64,000 nucleotides of DNA from Zymoseptoria tritici IPO323 (taxonomy: Eukaryota; Ascomycota; Dothideomycetes; Mycosphaerellales; Mycosphaerellaceae). The DNA lies in NCBI RefSeq assembly GCF_000219625.1, contig NC_018208.1, positions 930,001 through 994,000 on the forward strand, read 5' to 3'. The position numbers and the translations under genes were made by a program. Every line of letters starts with the position of its first letter. Position 1 is the first letter of the stretch. Shown one piece after another: positions 1 to 10,657 of the stretch. Below the pieces are notes generated by a model that did no database searches, was not told the DNA's origin, and saw only the letters and a list, made by a program, of their open reading frames with translations.

Positions 1-918
1 GTAGTGGACGAAGACACCGACGATGCAGAAAGCATATTCAGCAAACGCTTCCCGACTGAACCCACCACCTCACCCTCAACCCGACAATGGTACCCACCCC
101 TCCGCAAAGCAATCTGGCTCCTCCGCCGCATCTACCGCCTAGTAAACAGCACCGTCTTCGACGACCTCGCCCACCGCATCGTACACTCCACCATCGCCGC
201 TCTCATCCACGCAAGCCAACAAATCACCTCCAAGAAGACCGCACAAGACGGTCACCTCTTCCTCATCACGCACCTGCTACACCTCAAACAAAGCATCGTC
301 GCCTTCGACATCGAGTTCATCCCTCCAGAAGTCCAATTCGACTTCTCGTCGTACACCAACACATTCTACGAACTCCGCGAACGCGGCAGTCTCTGGAATC
401 CCGCGTCCTGGATGCGTCTCGTTGGCGGCGCCGTAGGTGGCGGTCTACTGCCCAAAGTCGTGGAGAATATGCTCGACGCCAAAGCGGAGCTCGACGGTCG
501 TCTTCGAACCGTGATCAACGACTTCGTCAACGGCTACGCGACGCACATCACCGCTCCCGTCGACCCAGCCTCCATAACCCAGCAAAAGGGCGAGTTTGAC
601 CCACAAAAAGCCGTGCGTACCATCCGCGGCTTAGCGGAGAAGGACGTTCCTCTTCTGCGCGCGAAGCTGGAGGCTTTCGTGGACGATGCGCGGACGAGGG
701 AGACACTTGTCGCGGCGGTGAGGGATCAGGTGTTGATCACGTACGAGGAGTTCTTCGACTCGTATAGTGAGGGTTCGGGGAAGAAATTGAGTCGGAAGGG
801 CAAAGGGAGGGAGGATGAGTTGTGGGGACCGGATTTGTTCAATGATGCTTTGGAGAGGGTGTTCCAGGTGGGTCAGATTATGGGGGATGATGATGGGGGA
901 AGTGTGAGGAGTGAGTAG
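1..918 (+). CDS. cog3: Conserved oligomeric Golgi complex subunit 3 (Sec34-like), C-terminal part
   Basis: The reading frame is open from the first base to the stop at 916-918, so the 5' end lies outside the window. About 300 residues of the C-terminal helical region are visible. The stretch HLFLITHLLHLKQSI followed by FDIEFIPPEVQFDFS matches the conserved COG3 tail, in which a helical hairpin precedes an acidic DFS segment. COG3 belongs to lobe A of the COG tether, which captures intra-Golgi retrograde vesicles on the cytosolic face of the Golgi. The last 40 residues are Lys/Arg- and then Asp/Glu-rich and look poorly ordered. Family members are usually 800-900 residues, so roughly two thirds of the protein is missing here. 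A convergent gene (NUP42) ends 191 bp downstream on the other strand. Assignment rests on recalled family features. Confidence 0.8.
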   Translation, partial: VVDEDTDDAESIFSKRFPTEPTTSPSTRQWYPPLRKAIWLLRRIYRLVNSTVFDDLAHRIVHSTIAALIHASQQITSKKTAQDGHLFLITHLLHLKQSIVAFDIEFIPPEVQFDFSSYTNTFYELRERGSLWNPASWMRLVGGAVGGGLLPKVVENMLDAKAELDGRLRTVINDFVNGYATHITAPVDPASITQQKGEFDPQKAVRTIRGLAEKDVPLLRAKLEAFVDDARTRETLVAAVRDQVLITYEEFFDSYSEGSGKKLSRKGKGREDELWGPDLFNDALERVFQVGQIMGDDDGGSVRSE

Positions 919-1109
919 ATGTGAAATGGAGACATTTAAACTGCAGCTGAGCCGTGTTCATGTTGCCTTGCTCGTCTATCCAGCTCTATGTTCCCGATGA
1001 TCTTCACGCCGAGCTATGCATGCATCGCCAATACAGTCTTGCCTCCCAAAATCGATCTATCATCATAATGCATATTCCCCGGATCCCTTCCAGCCTCTAC
1101 CACATCTCC

Positions 1110-2987
1110 TCACAAATCAAAGCTAACCCACTCCCTCTTCGGCGGAATCTCCGGCATGAATCCATCCCTGAACGTCCCCGTCGTCCTGACATGATCATAC
1201 AACTCCTTCAGCTTGATCCCCTGCTCCCCCTCGTACGCCTCCGGCGGTGCCTCTGTCATCGGAGCCGCACCCGTGGGAGGGCCTTCGAGGAACCAGATGC
1301 GCTGTTTGGCATTGGTCTGAGGATCGATGATGAATGGGACTTTCTTCTCTGGATCGAACTGGACTGGTCTGCCTTTCCAGTGGTTGGGGTGTTGGCCGTT
1401 GGGTTGCGCGATACCGTTGTTCTGTTGTGGTGCGGAGGAGCCGAAGCCGTTCTGTGTGGGTTGTTGGGTTGCTTGGGCGAAGGGTGAGGGTCGGTTGAAT
1501 CCTGACGGTTGGGAAGCTTGGCCGAAACCGCTTGGCGGTTGTGACGCCTGGCCGAAACCCGATTGTGGTTGTGATGCCTGTCCGAAGGCTGATTGTGGTT
1601 GCGACGCCTGGCCGAAAGCTGTTGATGATTGGGATGCTTGGCCGAAAGTCGAAGTGGGCTGGGAAGCTTGACCGAAGGCGGAGGTCGGTTGAGGAGATTG
1701 GCCAAATGCGCCACCCGGTTGTGATGGCTGGCCGAACGCTCCTGTGGTGGGCTGCGAGGCTTGACCAAAGGCTGGTTGGGCGGCTTGTCCGAACGATGGT
1801 GCGCCAAATGCACTTCCAGCTGGCTTCGATGCCTGGCCGAAAGCACTCTGTCCGAATCCTGAGGTAGGTGCTGATGGCTTCCCGAACGCGGACTGCTGTG
1901 GCTGCTGCGCTGCTGCACCGAAAGCTGAAGGCTGACCGAATGCACCGGCCGCGGGCTGTGAGGGTGCGCCGAACGCCGGTTGACCAAATGCTGGCGGCTT
2001 TGCGGCGAGGTTTGATGGTTGTCCAAACCCACTCGCAGCTACAGCTCCCATCCCAGATGATCCAAATCCGCTAGGTGCTCCCATGGCGGATGGTTGACCG
2101 AAACCTCCCCCAGATGGTCGACCGAATGCTGTCCCACTGTTCGCTGCAGCTTGCCCAAATCCTCCTGCAGGAGTCGCTTGAAGGCTCGGTCTATTGGTCC
2201 AAGGGAACACACTTCCTGCAGACTGCGCCATGTCGTTGCGATTTGGATGCTCATTTTGACCGTTCTGAACAAACCTTTTGGCACCTTCGAGATCCTGCAG
2301 GACTGTTTGCACTTGCTGGTTGATTTGCGTTCTGAGACCGTTCACGTGTGCATCCTGAGACGTTAGGTCTTGCACATGCATGGAAAGAGATCGAATGCAC
2401 TCACATAGTCTTGCAGTCTGCCTGTCGCCTTGGCGAGATAGCACATCACCCGCAGCTCCTCTTCGCTCATTTCCACATTCGGACCCTCCAGCAATTGCTT
2501 CGGCGCCGCGATTCCAGGCCCATACGAGGAGAATTGCCATTGCGGCCTCTCGCCCTTTTGGCTGGCCTCTGTCAAGTCTAGACGAATGCCTTCTGCTGTG
2601 ACGTTGAATCTGCATGTGGTCAGTTTTGAATGACTCCAATTGACAGGGCTTGACAATACTTACGGTTCTTGCTTTGGATCTGGAGGCACGTTTCAGCAGT
2701 CAGTCGATTTGTCGAAGGTTTCAAGAAGGCTCAGGGCATCTCTCACCAGTAACAGCGCCCGGTCTCCCGCGCTGATTGGCATTGGCGGGATTCTGTAAAG
2801 GCGCGAATCGATTCTGATTGCTGGACTGCGGTGCTTGATTTGAGGGATGTTCGAACTTGCAGTCGTCTATTGATCGTTCAGCATTTCTTGCAGGCAGCGC
2901 AAATGGGACGAGTGTCTTACTTCCAAATCTGCACCTTCCTTCGAGAAAGAACTTGCAGACCTCGCGGCTGCGGTTGTTGCGGTACAT
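1110..2987 (-). CDS. nup42: Nucleoporin NUP42-like protein: CCCH zinc finger plus FG repeats
   Basis: Five exons on the minus strand: 2987-2921, 2866-2747, 2679-2664 (16 nt), 2609-2405 and 2354-1110, giving 550 residues. All junctions are GT..AG and keep frame. The N-terminus is a single CCCH finger (C-x7-C-x5-C-x3-H) whose coding sequence is split by intron 1, between RCRFG and DCKFEH. A conserved helical segment follows (ERPQWQFSSYGPG, then a leucine-rich helix). The middle third holds about two dozen FG motifs, mostly SAFGQ/SGFGQ, and the C-terminus is the conserved PEIPPKREWVSFDL. In yeast and human, Nup42 sits on the cytoplasmic side of the pore and binds Gle1 through its C-terminus to promote Dbp5-driven mRNA release. 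S. pombe Amo1 is the same family. The finger plus FG repeats plus tail make the assignment firm; the exact 5' splicing is a model. Confidence 0.85.
1506..1715 (-). repeat. 30-bp in-frame tandem repeat coding FG decapeptides
   Basis: Inside NUP42 the motif reading GC(T/C)TGGCCGAA on the plus strand recurs every 30 bp, at about 1516, 1546, 1576, 1606, 1636, 1666 and 1696. It encodes the decapeptide FGQASQPxSx at least six times. The units differ mainly at third positions and in the two variable residues. The period is a multiple of three, so unit gain or loss would change FG number without frameshift. Confidence 0.8.
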
Positions 2988-4173
2988 GCTGGCTACTTGA
3001 GCTCACTGTTCACTCATTGCGCGGATCGACAAGAGCAGAGCTGGTGAAAGCGTGATCCCGTAACAATCGTCTCGTGTATAGAACAGACTCGGACCTAGCG
3101 ATCCTCGGATCCAAAGGCGAATGATGTCCAGAAGTGGACCGATTGTTGTAGCTCCAGGATTGGTTTCAGTATTGCTTCAGGCTGATTGTCATTTTACAAG
3201 CGCATTCCTCTTCTTGTCTCGATTTGGGATATTCCAGCGGGTCAATGCTTTCCAGTGAAAGAGTTGTTGCTACAAAGAAAGTCACGTCGGAGCCTCGCCT
3301 CGCGTTGGTGAAGTCGATAAGGTTTGCGGTCAGGGTACGGGCCGCAGCAAGAGCCTCGAGACGAGCCGCTCACTCTGCGTGGACATCCTTCTCACGGATT
3401 GAGTTCAGGAGCGAGCTGTTCATATCGCATCCAAGAGTTCCATTGTGGGAAATGTTTCAAGAAAGCTGCGGAAAAGAGTCCACCATTCGCAATTACAGCT
3501 GACAACCGAAGCTGGACAAGCAAGACCGGCCGAAGAGGAGACCGGGCTCGGCTTTCTGCTCCGCTGTGTCGTCAAGTCCGCCGCCACACGCGCGCGCTAG
3601 AACTACTGGTATTGCTTTGCCGTAACTCCACCTGTCCACGGAGCCTTTCACAACTACAGCGACATCCTTCTCACACTCACGCCCGAAGGTCGACGACTAT
3701 GCGTCTAGTCTCTCGATCGTGCCATTGAGCATCCCCACATGCATCCGGTCTCGATCTTGACCCTCTTAGTGTTTTGTTCTGGCTACGTCACAGCTCGCTG
3801 GGACCTCGTCGCGCAGTTGATCGAGCTCGCGCTATTCGCTTGGGACCACTCCGTTGTTGTACGTTGTGCGGACCAGCCCCCAGTACACATACAATTGACT
3901 GACGCGGTCCAGACACGAGCTCTCAAGGGATTCGCGGTCCTCACCATCTTCTTCGTCCTCATTCTCATCCCACTCGAACGCATCGCTGCGCGCGAGGCCG
4001 AGCTCGTTAGTCTGCCAACAGTGCCCGCCGCACTCATAGATTGTTCTGATCTTCTCCTCCAGCATCCGCGAACGATCGATACTCCAGGTCTTTCAGCTCG
4101 AGAGCAGCTGAGGCGTCGCGGCTCGTTCTAGTGCTTCCGCAATGGGAGCATGCCCACACGAAACCATGGGTTG
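2988..4173. other. Intergenic region between NUP42 and GPI1, no supported gene
   Basis: This 1.2 kb lies between the divergent starts of NUP42 (minus) and GPI1 (plus) and must hold both promoters. Open frames of 77-134 codons exist on both strands at 3739-4131 and 3783-4065. One minus-strand frame is acidic (EWDENEDEEDGED), and its complement gives a hydrophobic plus-strand frame. Neither shows a family motif, and they exclude one another. A small gene here cannot be ruled out, but none can be supported. Confidence 0.5.
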
Positions 4174-6384
4174 ATGCGTGTATTCTGGCCGTCTGACGCG
4201 CCTAGAGATGCCCTAGCAGGAGTCCTTGTTGGATGGAGGAACTCTGAATTGGATGTGACCGTGATCTGCATACTTCAGGGAGTCGATGTGAGGGAGCAGT
4301 CATGATTGGCCTGGATATGCCCAAGTTGACATTTTTACAGGTGCGAAATACGGATCATGCACTGCGCATGCGAGCACTCTTTCGTGGATGTCCTCATTCG
4401 ATAGACAAGATCACCGCGCACTGTGGTGGGCAACCGCTACAGGTGCTGGGAACACTCAATGCAGACACCTCGGCCACGACCTTCGACCCCAATCTCTTGT
4501 CACTACACACAGTACCACGGAGCACAATACCTCGAGTCGACTATCCGGAGGATGCTCCAATCACGATCCAAATCATAACTTTCATCAGACCCGATCCGAA
4601 ACGTATGCAATACCTGTCGCTCACGCCCATATCGCTCGCGCTTGGAGACAAACAGGTCAGAATCGACAAAGATGAAGAGCGCGAAAGGATACGACAGGAG
4701 AAGCTGGTGGAGAAGTTGAAGTTGCACACCGTCGTGAATCATCCACGAACACAGAAAGAGCTGGCACTCAAGACAATCATTATTCAGATGAATTGCTCGG
4801 CCGAGCTCAATGCGTTGATGCAACAGAATATTGGAATGATAGGCATGAGGACGAAAAGAGCCATGAGCGTCAGCGAACGAGTGGTGGAATCAGCAACGAA
4901 TCTGTGGGATTTCATCCTGCTCTGGTCGAAGCAGGCGTTCAAGGATCACATCTGGCCGTTCGCGTCACAGGTGTTCATCCTCTATCTGATGATTCTTCGC
5001 GTGGCTGCGGAAGCTCTGCTTGTGCTGCTGGACTGGAGACCGACAGGCCGGGCTGCTCTGCGAGATATCTCTGCTTCCTGCCAGCAAGTTGATATTCGGC
5101 TTCAGCAGTTCTGCTATTGGCCTGACCAATATGTGACCCTGCATAACAGACGAAGTGACTGGGAGAGTATCACGAACAGTCATCCGGACTACATTCGCTT
5201 CTTCAACAGTCTCTGGCTCGTCGCGAACGATGTCATTATCGGAATTGCGTTGGGCTCGTACATCATCGAAAACGTCGACTTTGTTGCTTCACAGCTGGAC
5301 AAGGTGATGACCACATACTCGGTGGAGGGGCTTCAGCAAATGCTCACCTGGCTGATGGACTATCCTGCCGGACTGAAGTTGAATACGGAGCTGGCCAGAT
5401 TCCTTGGAGACCTCTTCCTCTGGGTCATTGAGTACTGGAACGACTGCATGACCCAGCTCCGACCAACGCTGCCGTACGTGATCCGCCTGATCGGCGTGTC
5501 CAGCTTCGCCGGGGCCAGTCTGCCCATTGCAATGTTCTCCGACTTACTCTCGTTGCTCACACTGCACATCTACTCCTTCTACATCGCATCCGCGCGCATC
5601 TACAATTGGCAGCTGACGATCATCATCTCGCTCTTCCACCTCTTCCGCGGAAAGAAGCGCAACATCCTCCGCAACCGCATCGACAGCTGTGATTACGACC
5701 TCGATCAACTACTTCTGGGCACGATTCTCTTCACGCTTTTGTTCTTCCTCCTCCCGACCGTGGCTGTCTTCTATGCTACCTTCGCCGGAGCAAGAATGGG
5801 CATTATCGCATTGAAAGCCGCATTGGACACTTGGCTGGCTGTTCTCAATCATTTCCCGCTCTTCGCACTCATGCTCCGCGTCAAGGATTCCAGGCGTTTA
5901 CCCGGCGGCATTCGTTTTGAATTGCAAGATACCCCTCGCGCGTTGCTTTCTTCTTCTTCTGCATCATCCGCTGCATCTAAAACTTCCTCCCCTCCTGCAA
6001 GGACCTCGTACATCAAGTTACAGGTATGATCATCGTTCCTCAACACAAACGACGCATCAGCTAACATCCTCCCAGTCCGTCCCCTTACCTCTCTCCCAAA
6101 CTTTCTCCCAGTACGCCCAACTTGGCCACCGCCTCCGAAAGCACTATCTCTCTCCCCGTGTCTTCCTGTGTCTCGTCTCTGGACAATTCGTGCCGCCTAT
6201 TCATCGCAAGAGCCTTTATAGCTTGCAGTACAGCATGCTGCCGAGTCAAAGAGTGAGCATTGGACAGCTGTGGAAGTTGTTGACGGAGGAGAGGAAGCCT
6301 GAAGGTGGTGTGGTCGTTGGGAATGGGCATCTGGTAGCGCCGACGACGTTGAATGGGAGGAGGAGGAAGAGTGAGCGGAGGTAG
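4174..6384 (+). CDS. gpi1: GPI-GlcNAc transferase subunit Gpi1 (PIG-Q)
   Basis: Three exons, 4174-4287, 4341-6023 and 6076-6384, encode 701 residues. The start was placed on the ATG at 4174 because it opens the conserved fungal Gpi1 N-terminus (MRVFWPSDAPR then GVLVGWRNSELDV). The first intron (4288-4340, GTGAGG..ACAG) joins it in frame to VRNTDHALRMRALFRGCPH. The second intron has a perfect GCTAAC branch. Several hydrophobic helices follow from about residue 215 to 540, including the conserved segments FITLLW-like DFILLWSKQAF, FFNSLWLVANDVIIG and DLLSLLTLHIYSFY. Gpi1 is a stabilising subunit of the ER complex that transfers GlcNAc from UDP-GlcNAc to phosphatidylinositol, the first step of GPI-anchor synthesis. 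The GPI transamidase subunit GAA1 lies 11.5 kb downstream. Confidence 0.93.
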
Positions 6385-6575
6385 TAGGGAGGCTTTGTTG
6401 GGGCGGGGTTTTGTATAGCGTTGATAGCGAGGTTGTATATGTTCGAGCATCTGCTGTTGCGTCAAGTCGATTGCGAGATACGGGACAGCGAGTGCGGCCT
6501 GCACGCTTATGTGGCATGTCTGCTACCTGACCTCGACCACTACTCAGCGTGTCTACTTACTTACTCTGTACGCTT

Positions 6576-6755
6576 GCCTGTACGTTGAGTAGCATGTCAG
6601 CCAAACTCACTGTACGCCTAATTGCACGTCTTGTCACCTTGCCTGGATATGTTCCAGGGTGTTTCGAAGCGTTTCCCATTAATTTGCCTGTACGTTCGAC
6701 TACCTGCCCGGTAAACTGATTTTGTACGCCTGATAGCACGATCTCATAAGTTACT
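6576..6755. repeat. Imperfect direct repeat, two units about 110 bp apart
   Basis: The segment starting GCCTGTACGTTGAGTAG at 6576 is echoed by GCCTGTACGTTCGACTA at 6686. Both are followed at similar spacing by AAACT, TGTACGCCT and then AGCACG or TGCACG. It lies just 3' of GPI1. Divergence is high, so this may be the remnant of a duplication in the 3' flank. No coding role is seen. Confidence 0.5.
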
Positions 6756-8650
6756 TGCCCACGCACAAGTCCACTTTCACAGAGTTCTCTGCAAAGTGGC
6801 TCTCGCTCTCGCGCTACATTGCAAGCACTTCTCATTCCCATTACTGCGGCCTACCAGCCTACGTCTGCCATTGCAATTGTATTAAAATCTCCTCTCCTGT
6901 GTCTACCGTACTCGTCTTCTGAATGCAGTCCCATACCAATGCCAAGCACAGCCACAGCTGTTCGTTGGTGGTTCCCAAAAGTGTGGCGTTGAACTTTGAC
7001 CTCGAACCAAGACCAAGGCTCGAGTCTAATCTCACCACCGTTCACCATGGTCTCGACTCGACATGACATTGCGCCAGCTTCTCGGATGGACTGCGCTACG
7101 ACGATGGATCGTGTACGGTGTCCTTGTATGACCTTGTACCGCTCGAAGGCACTGCATCGCCCGGCTCAAGGCCTTGACCATGAGCAGCCTCCGCTTTGAC
7201 GACCTCCACGGTGCTTTCGAGAGGAGCAACAAGGCGGTGACCGTACGGTAAGCTGGAGACCCTGTAATGATGCAGCCAGCAGCATCGTGTTCCGCTGCAA
7301 AGATGCAGGGCAGGAGAAGAGAGAGCGGGCTGAGGAGAAGACGAGCTCACCACCACCATGGTGATCTCCGATTGAAGAGCTCCTCCTATGGGTAGTCTCA
7401 TCGCAGGCCAGACTGACATAACAGCACAGCGTATAGACTCTCAAGGTTGTTGTAGTACGCTGACCTGCCTCCTCGAAGGCAAAGCAGATGATGATTGACC
7501 ACGCTGAAAGCTCTGGTCTCGAGCGTCCTCCGCACTGACACGCGCTGGCATGCTTCGGACCGAAGAATGGCGAGCTCGCGAAAGAGTAGTCCATCACATG
7601 CGAGAGGGATGAGAGCATGGCCGCACGGAGAATCGGAGAGCCGAGAGCAGTGCTCGCTGCAGCACATCCCGCCCTGCTGGAAAAGGTTGAATGAGAGGAC
7701 GGCGCGCCGTGCGAGCGAGGCCGCGGGACATACTTGCCATGCTGGAAACCGGAAGTTTGATGTGAGGAAGCTGGATTTTGGTGGTAGAGCATTGGACACC
7801 CGCTGGACATGGGAAGATGTCGGAAGCGACCACATGAGTCGCAGGAGACATTGAGAGGCAGGGTCGAGATCTGCCGCAGGTTTCGCTCATTTCTCGGGCA
7901 ACATGCGTCGAAGCTGGCCGGACAATATACGGCGGAGGACGAAAGAGACAATCCGCGATGGAGTGCTCCGCTCTGCACATCCTTGCCTCCCTGGGAGGAC
8001 TGAATGCTCGAAGAACAGCTTAACTCGTCCCATGGTTAATTGGTCAAGCCTCGGAAGCCATAGTAGTTGCACGTCCGGAGTTCCGTCCAGCATGACGCGC
8101 AATGGAGATTGCGTGACATCGATCCTCCTGAGCACATCTGCCATGGTCTCCTTTGGCTTCGAGGCAACACTAGGATGAGAGGGGCCTGCTTGATGACCAA
8201 GTTTCGAGGGACCAAGGCTCTCAAAAGCTCTCTCCGACACGAGCATCCTTTCGCTCTTCAGGGGCGATGGGAATGCCATTGTCGGTCATTCAGAGCCGAG
8301 ATGACATGACAAACCGTTGAGCAGATCCGCCCATGTCTGGAGGTTCCTTCTGCGTACGGCCAGATCGTCCACCGGAAGCTACAGGGCATATGCAAACTTG
8401 CTCCAGATATACTTGTGCCGTCACCGCTCCCTGCTCAGTGTTACTCTTTGCCATGGCACAGGCTGGTTTCAGATGATCGAAGGGAGCAGCTGCCAGGAGC
8501 CATGGGGGCATGCGGAAGAGCAGAAGTTCCGTCGCTGAACTCGATACTGGCACTACCTTTCTCTCCTCGCCATGATCTATGTGTGTGCGATCCCAGGAGA
8601 ACCCGCATTTGCGATTGCTCCAGACATCTCGCATGTTCTGGAAGATGCAA

Positions 8651-8918
8651 TCTCCTTCTCTTGCCGTGCTTCGGGAGCCGTGTATCAGCGCTTCATCCGC
8701 TCTTCAGGCCCTCGCCGTGGTACTGGTTGTATTGGCCCGGCCGCTTCTTCTCGTTGGAGCAGATTGGAAGAAGCCATGGAAGCTCTTTCCCCTCTTGCCA
8801 TGCTTCCGGAGCTGTGTTTCAGCGCTTCATCCGCTCCTCAGGCTCTCGCCGTGGTACTGGTTGTATTTGGCCGGCCGCTTCTTCTCGTTGGAGCAAATTG
8901 GTAGAAGCCATGGAAGCT
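8651..8918. repeat. Two 134-bp tandem units with a partial third copy at 9062
   Basis: Unit A (8651-8784) and unit B (8785-8918) align along their length. Both run from a CTTGCC(G/A)TGCTTC start through TCGCCGTGGTACTGG to CATGGAAGCT, with scattered substitutions. The start of the unit (TCTCCTTCTCTTGCC) recurs at 9062 for about 26 bp. Because 134 is not a multiple of three, the duplication would shift any reading frame, which argues against it being coding. Confidence 0.8.
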
Positions 8919-10296
8919 CTAGAAAGAGCAGGATTCCTCTTGCGAATCGCCACACCAGCTTCATGTGCGTCTTCCCGTGAGCCCTCTATATCTCCTCTCA
9001 GGACGATTCGAACTCATGAAGGCTCCTCGCTTGCCGCGTCTGGTATGATCTGAAAGTTGCTTTCTCCTTCTCTTGCCACGCTCCGGGATGGGCAAAACCC
9101 CGCTCGGGGCGCCTCGCAGGGACTCGCAGTGCGCTGCGTCTGTCGTTCGTTGCACTCCTCCTCGTCCGACACGGTTTCCAAATGTGTTGTTCCACCGCTG
9201 GACTCCAGGCTTCACGTTTGGCTTCGCCTTCGATGAGAGCTTCTTGATCAATCCTATCCGCGCAGTCTCTCTGCCTTGCTCTCCATCGACCAGCCAGGAC
9301 TTCGTGTTGCGAAGGATGCGGCTTGTCTCATGGTGGTCCTGGAAGACCTTCCTCTCCCAATGCTCTCGCGGCATGTTGCTGGCAGTCAGGGCGATGCGCT
9401 TGTGGTCCTACGAACAGGGTCGACATGGATTGCTTGCTGGATCACGGATGTCAGCTTCATTGTTCTCTTGAAGGAAGAGTAGCATCTCGAACCTGCCAAT
9501 GGCTCCTTCCCCGCCGCATCAGTCGTCTCGAGCAAATCATCTGCGGCCAATGGCTGTCACCGAGAACTTCCCCTGGCTCTTCGCGATGAATGAGAGAGCG
9601 GCCAGCGGAGCCGAGTATGAGTCTCCTGCACCAGAAGCTGGATGCTAGAGAGCTGCCTTGGACTCGGACCGGCAACCTGAAGTGTGCTTGTCTGCTTGAG
9701 TTCCTACAGACTATGCATAGGTTCGCTGGAGAACACACCTACCTTGGAGCTTCTTCGTAATGAATTGTAGTACGCTGGCATATCCTAAGGTTCAATGCCT
9801 TACCGGGCTCTCGTAAATCTCGCTCCCGGCTGGACTCCTGCCTCAGCTGCACCTTCCCGTCGGGCTGTTCTTGCCGATCGTAAACAGACTCGCCAAGCTG
9901 ATCGTTTGGGCACATGGAAGGCTCAAAGCTCAACTACCTCCTGCCTCACTTCTGGATCCTCAACATCTGATCTTCACAACCACCAACATCACCACGAGCT
10001 TACCAGCATCAGAGACTCACCCATCACTGCAATCACAAGCATCACACGCTGAGCTGTGAATTCTCTGTCACAGGCTCGCTGCCCTCCGCCGCCGCTCCCG
10101 GTGCACGGTCCCCACTTCCGCCCTGCTCGAGATCAAAACAATCGTCCTCGACCACTTTCAACCCTCTCTCTTACACTCCACACCTCTTCTTCCTTCTCTA
10201 CCTTCACCACCTCCAACACTCTTCGACAACCATCACCACACACCACAACACACTCCACCACCCTCACCGAACTTCTCGGCGTCAAGCTGCCATCAG

Positions 10297-10618
10297 GTAC
10301 GTTGTTTGTCCGCCACCGCGGTGGCATTCTCATTATCACATCCTCCCATCACCACACTCGTCGTGGTAGTCTTCTTCATTGAAGCTGCTCGCTCGAGTCT
10401 CATCTCTCACATGTGGCCGACCTCGCGGTCGGCTGCGCCAATGCCTCTTCCACCTCAAGCTTGTCTGCTCTGGCATCACAAGCATCAGACCTGACTTCCA
10501 GCCTCACTGCCATCAAACGCAGTGTCGCCACTTCCGCACATCCTCTCACCTCCGCACACCACACTTCACTCGATCTCATCTCCACATTATTGAGCAGCTC
10601 ATCTAACATCCTCTTCAG
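10297..10618 (+). other. Candidate 5'-UTR intron of the Argonaute gene
   Basis: A GTACGT donor at 10297 lies upstream of a CTAAC branch-like site and a CTCTTCAG acceptor ending at 10618, 40 nt before the Argonaute ATG. The interval (322 nt) is longer than other introns here, and no frame check is possible because it is outside the CDS. This is an inference from splice-site strings only. Confidence 0.35.
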
Positions 10619-10657
10619 TTCAGTTCCAATCACACACCCACCAACCGCACTGTCAAC

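Larger units (their letters stand above)
6385..10657. other. 4.3 kb gene-poor region upstream of Argonaute
   Basis: No open frame here has family signatures or a convincing composition. Overlapping frames of 60-270 codons on both strands (for example 7166-7978 minus and 8415-9053 plus) are rich in Ser, Cys and Arg and read like chance GC-rich frames. The stretch holds an imperfect direct repeat near 6.6 kb, a 134-bp tandem duplication near 8.7 kb, and a strongly pyrimidine-rich leader from about 9.9 kb to the Argonaute ATG. A non-coding transcript or a long Argonaute leader is possible; nothing in the sequence proves it. Confidence 0.55.

Noticed and set aside
3739..4131. 130-codon plus frame just before GPI1, looking like a membrane protein
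   Set aside because: Its hydrophobic part is the complement of an acidic run on the minus strand. It has no family motif, and the GPI1 start at 4174 is well supported by itself.
7166..7978. 270-codon minus frame between GPI1 and Argonaute
   Set aside because: Ser/Cys/Arg-rich, no motif, no hydrophobic core pattern, and other frames of like size overlap it. It is best explained by GC-rich chance.
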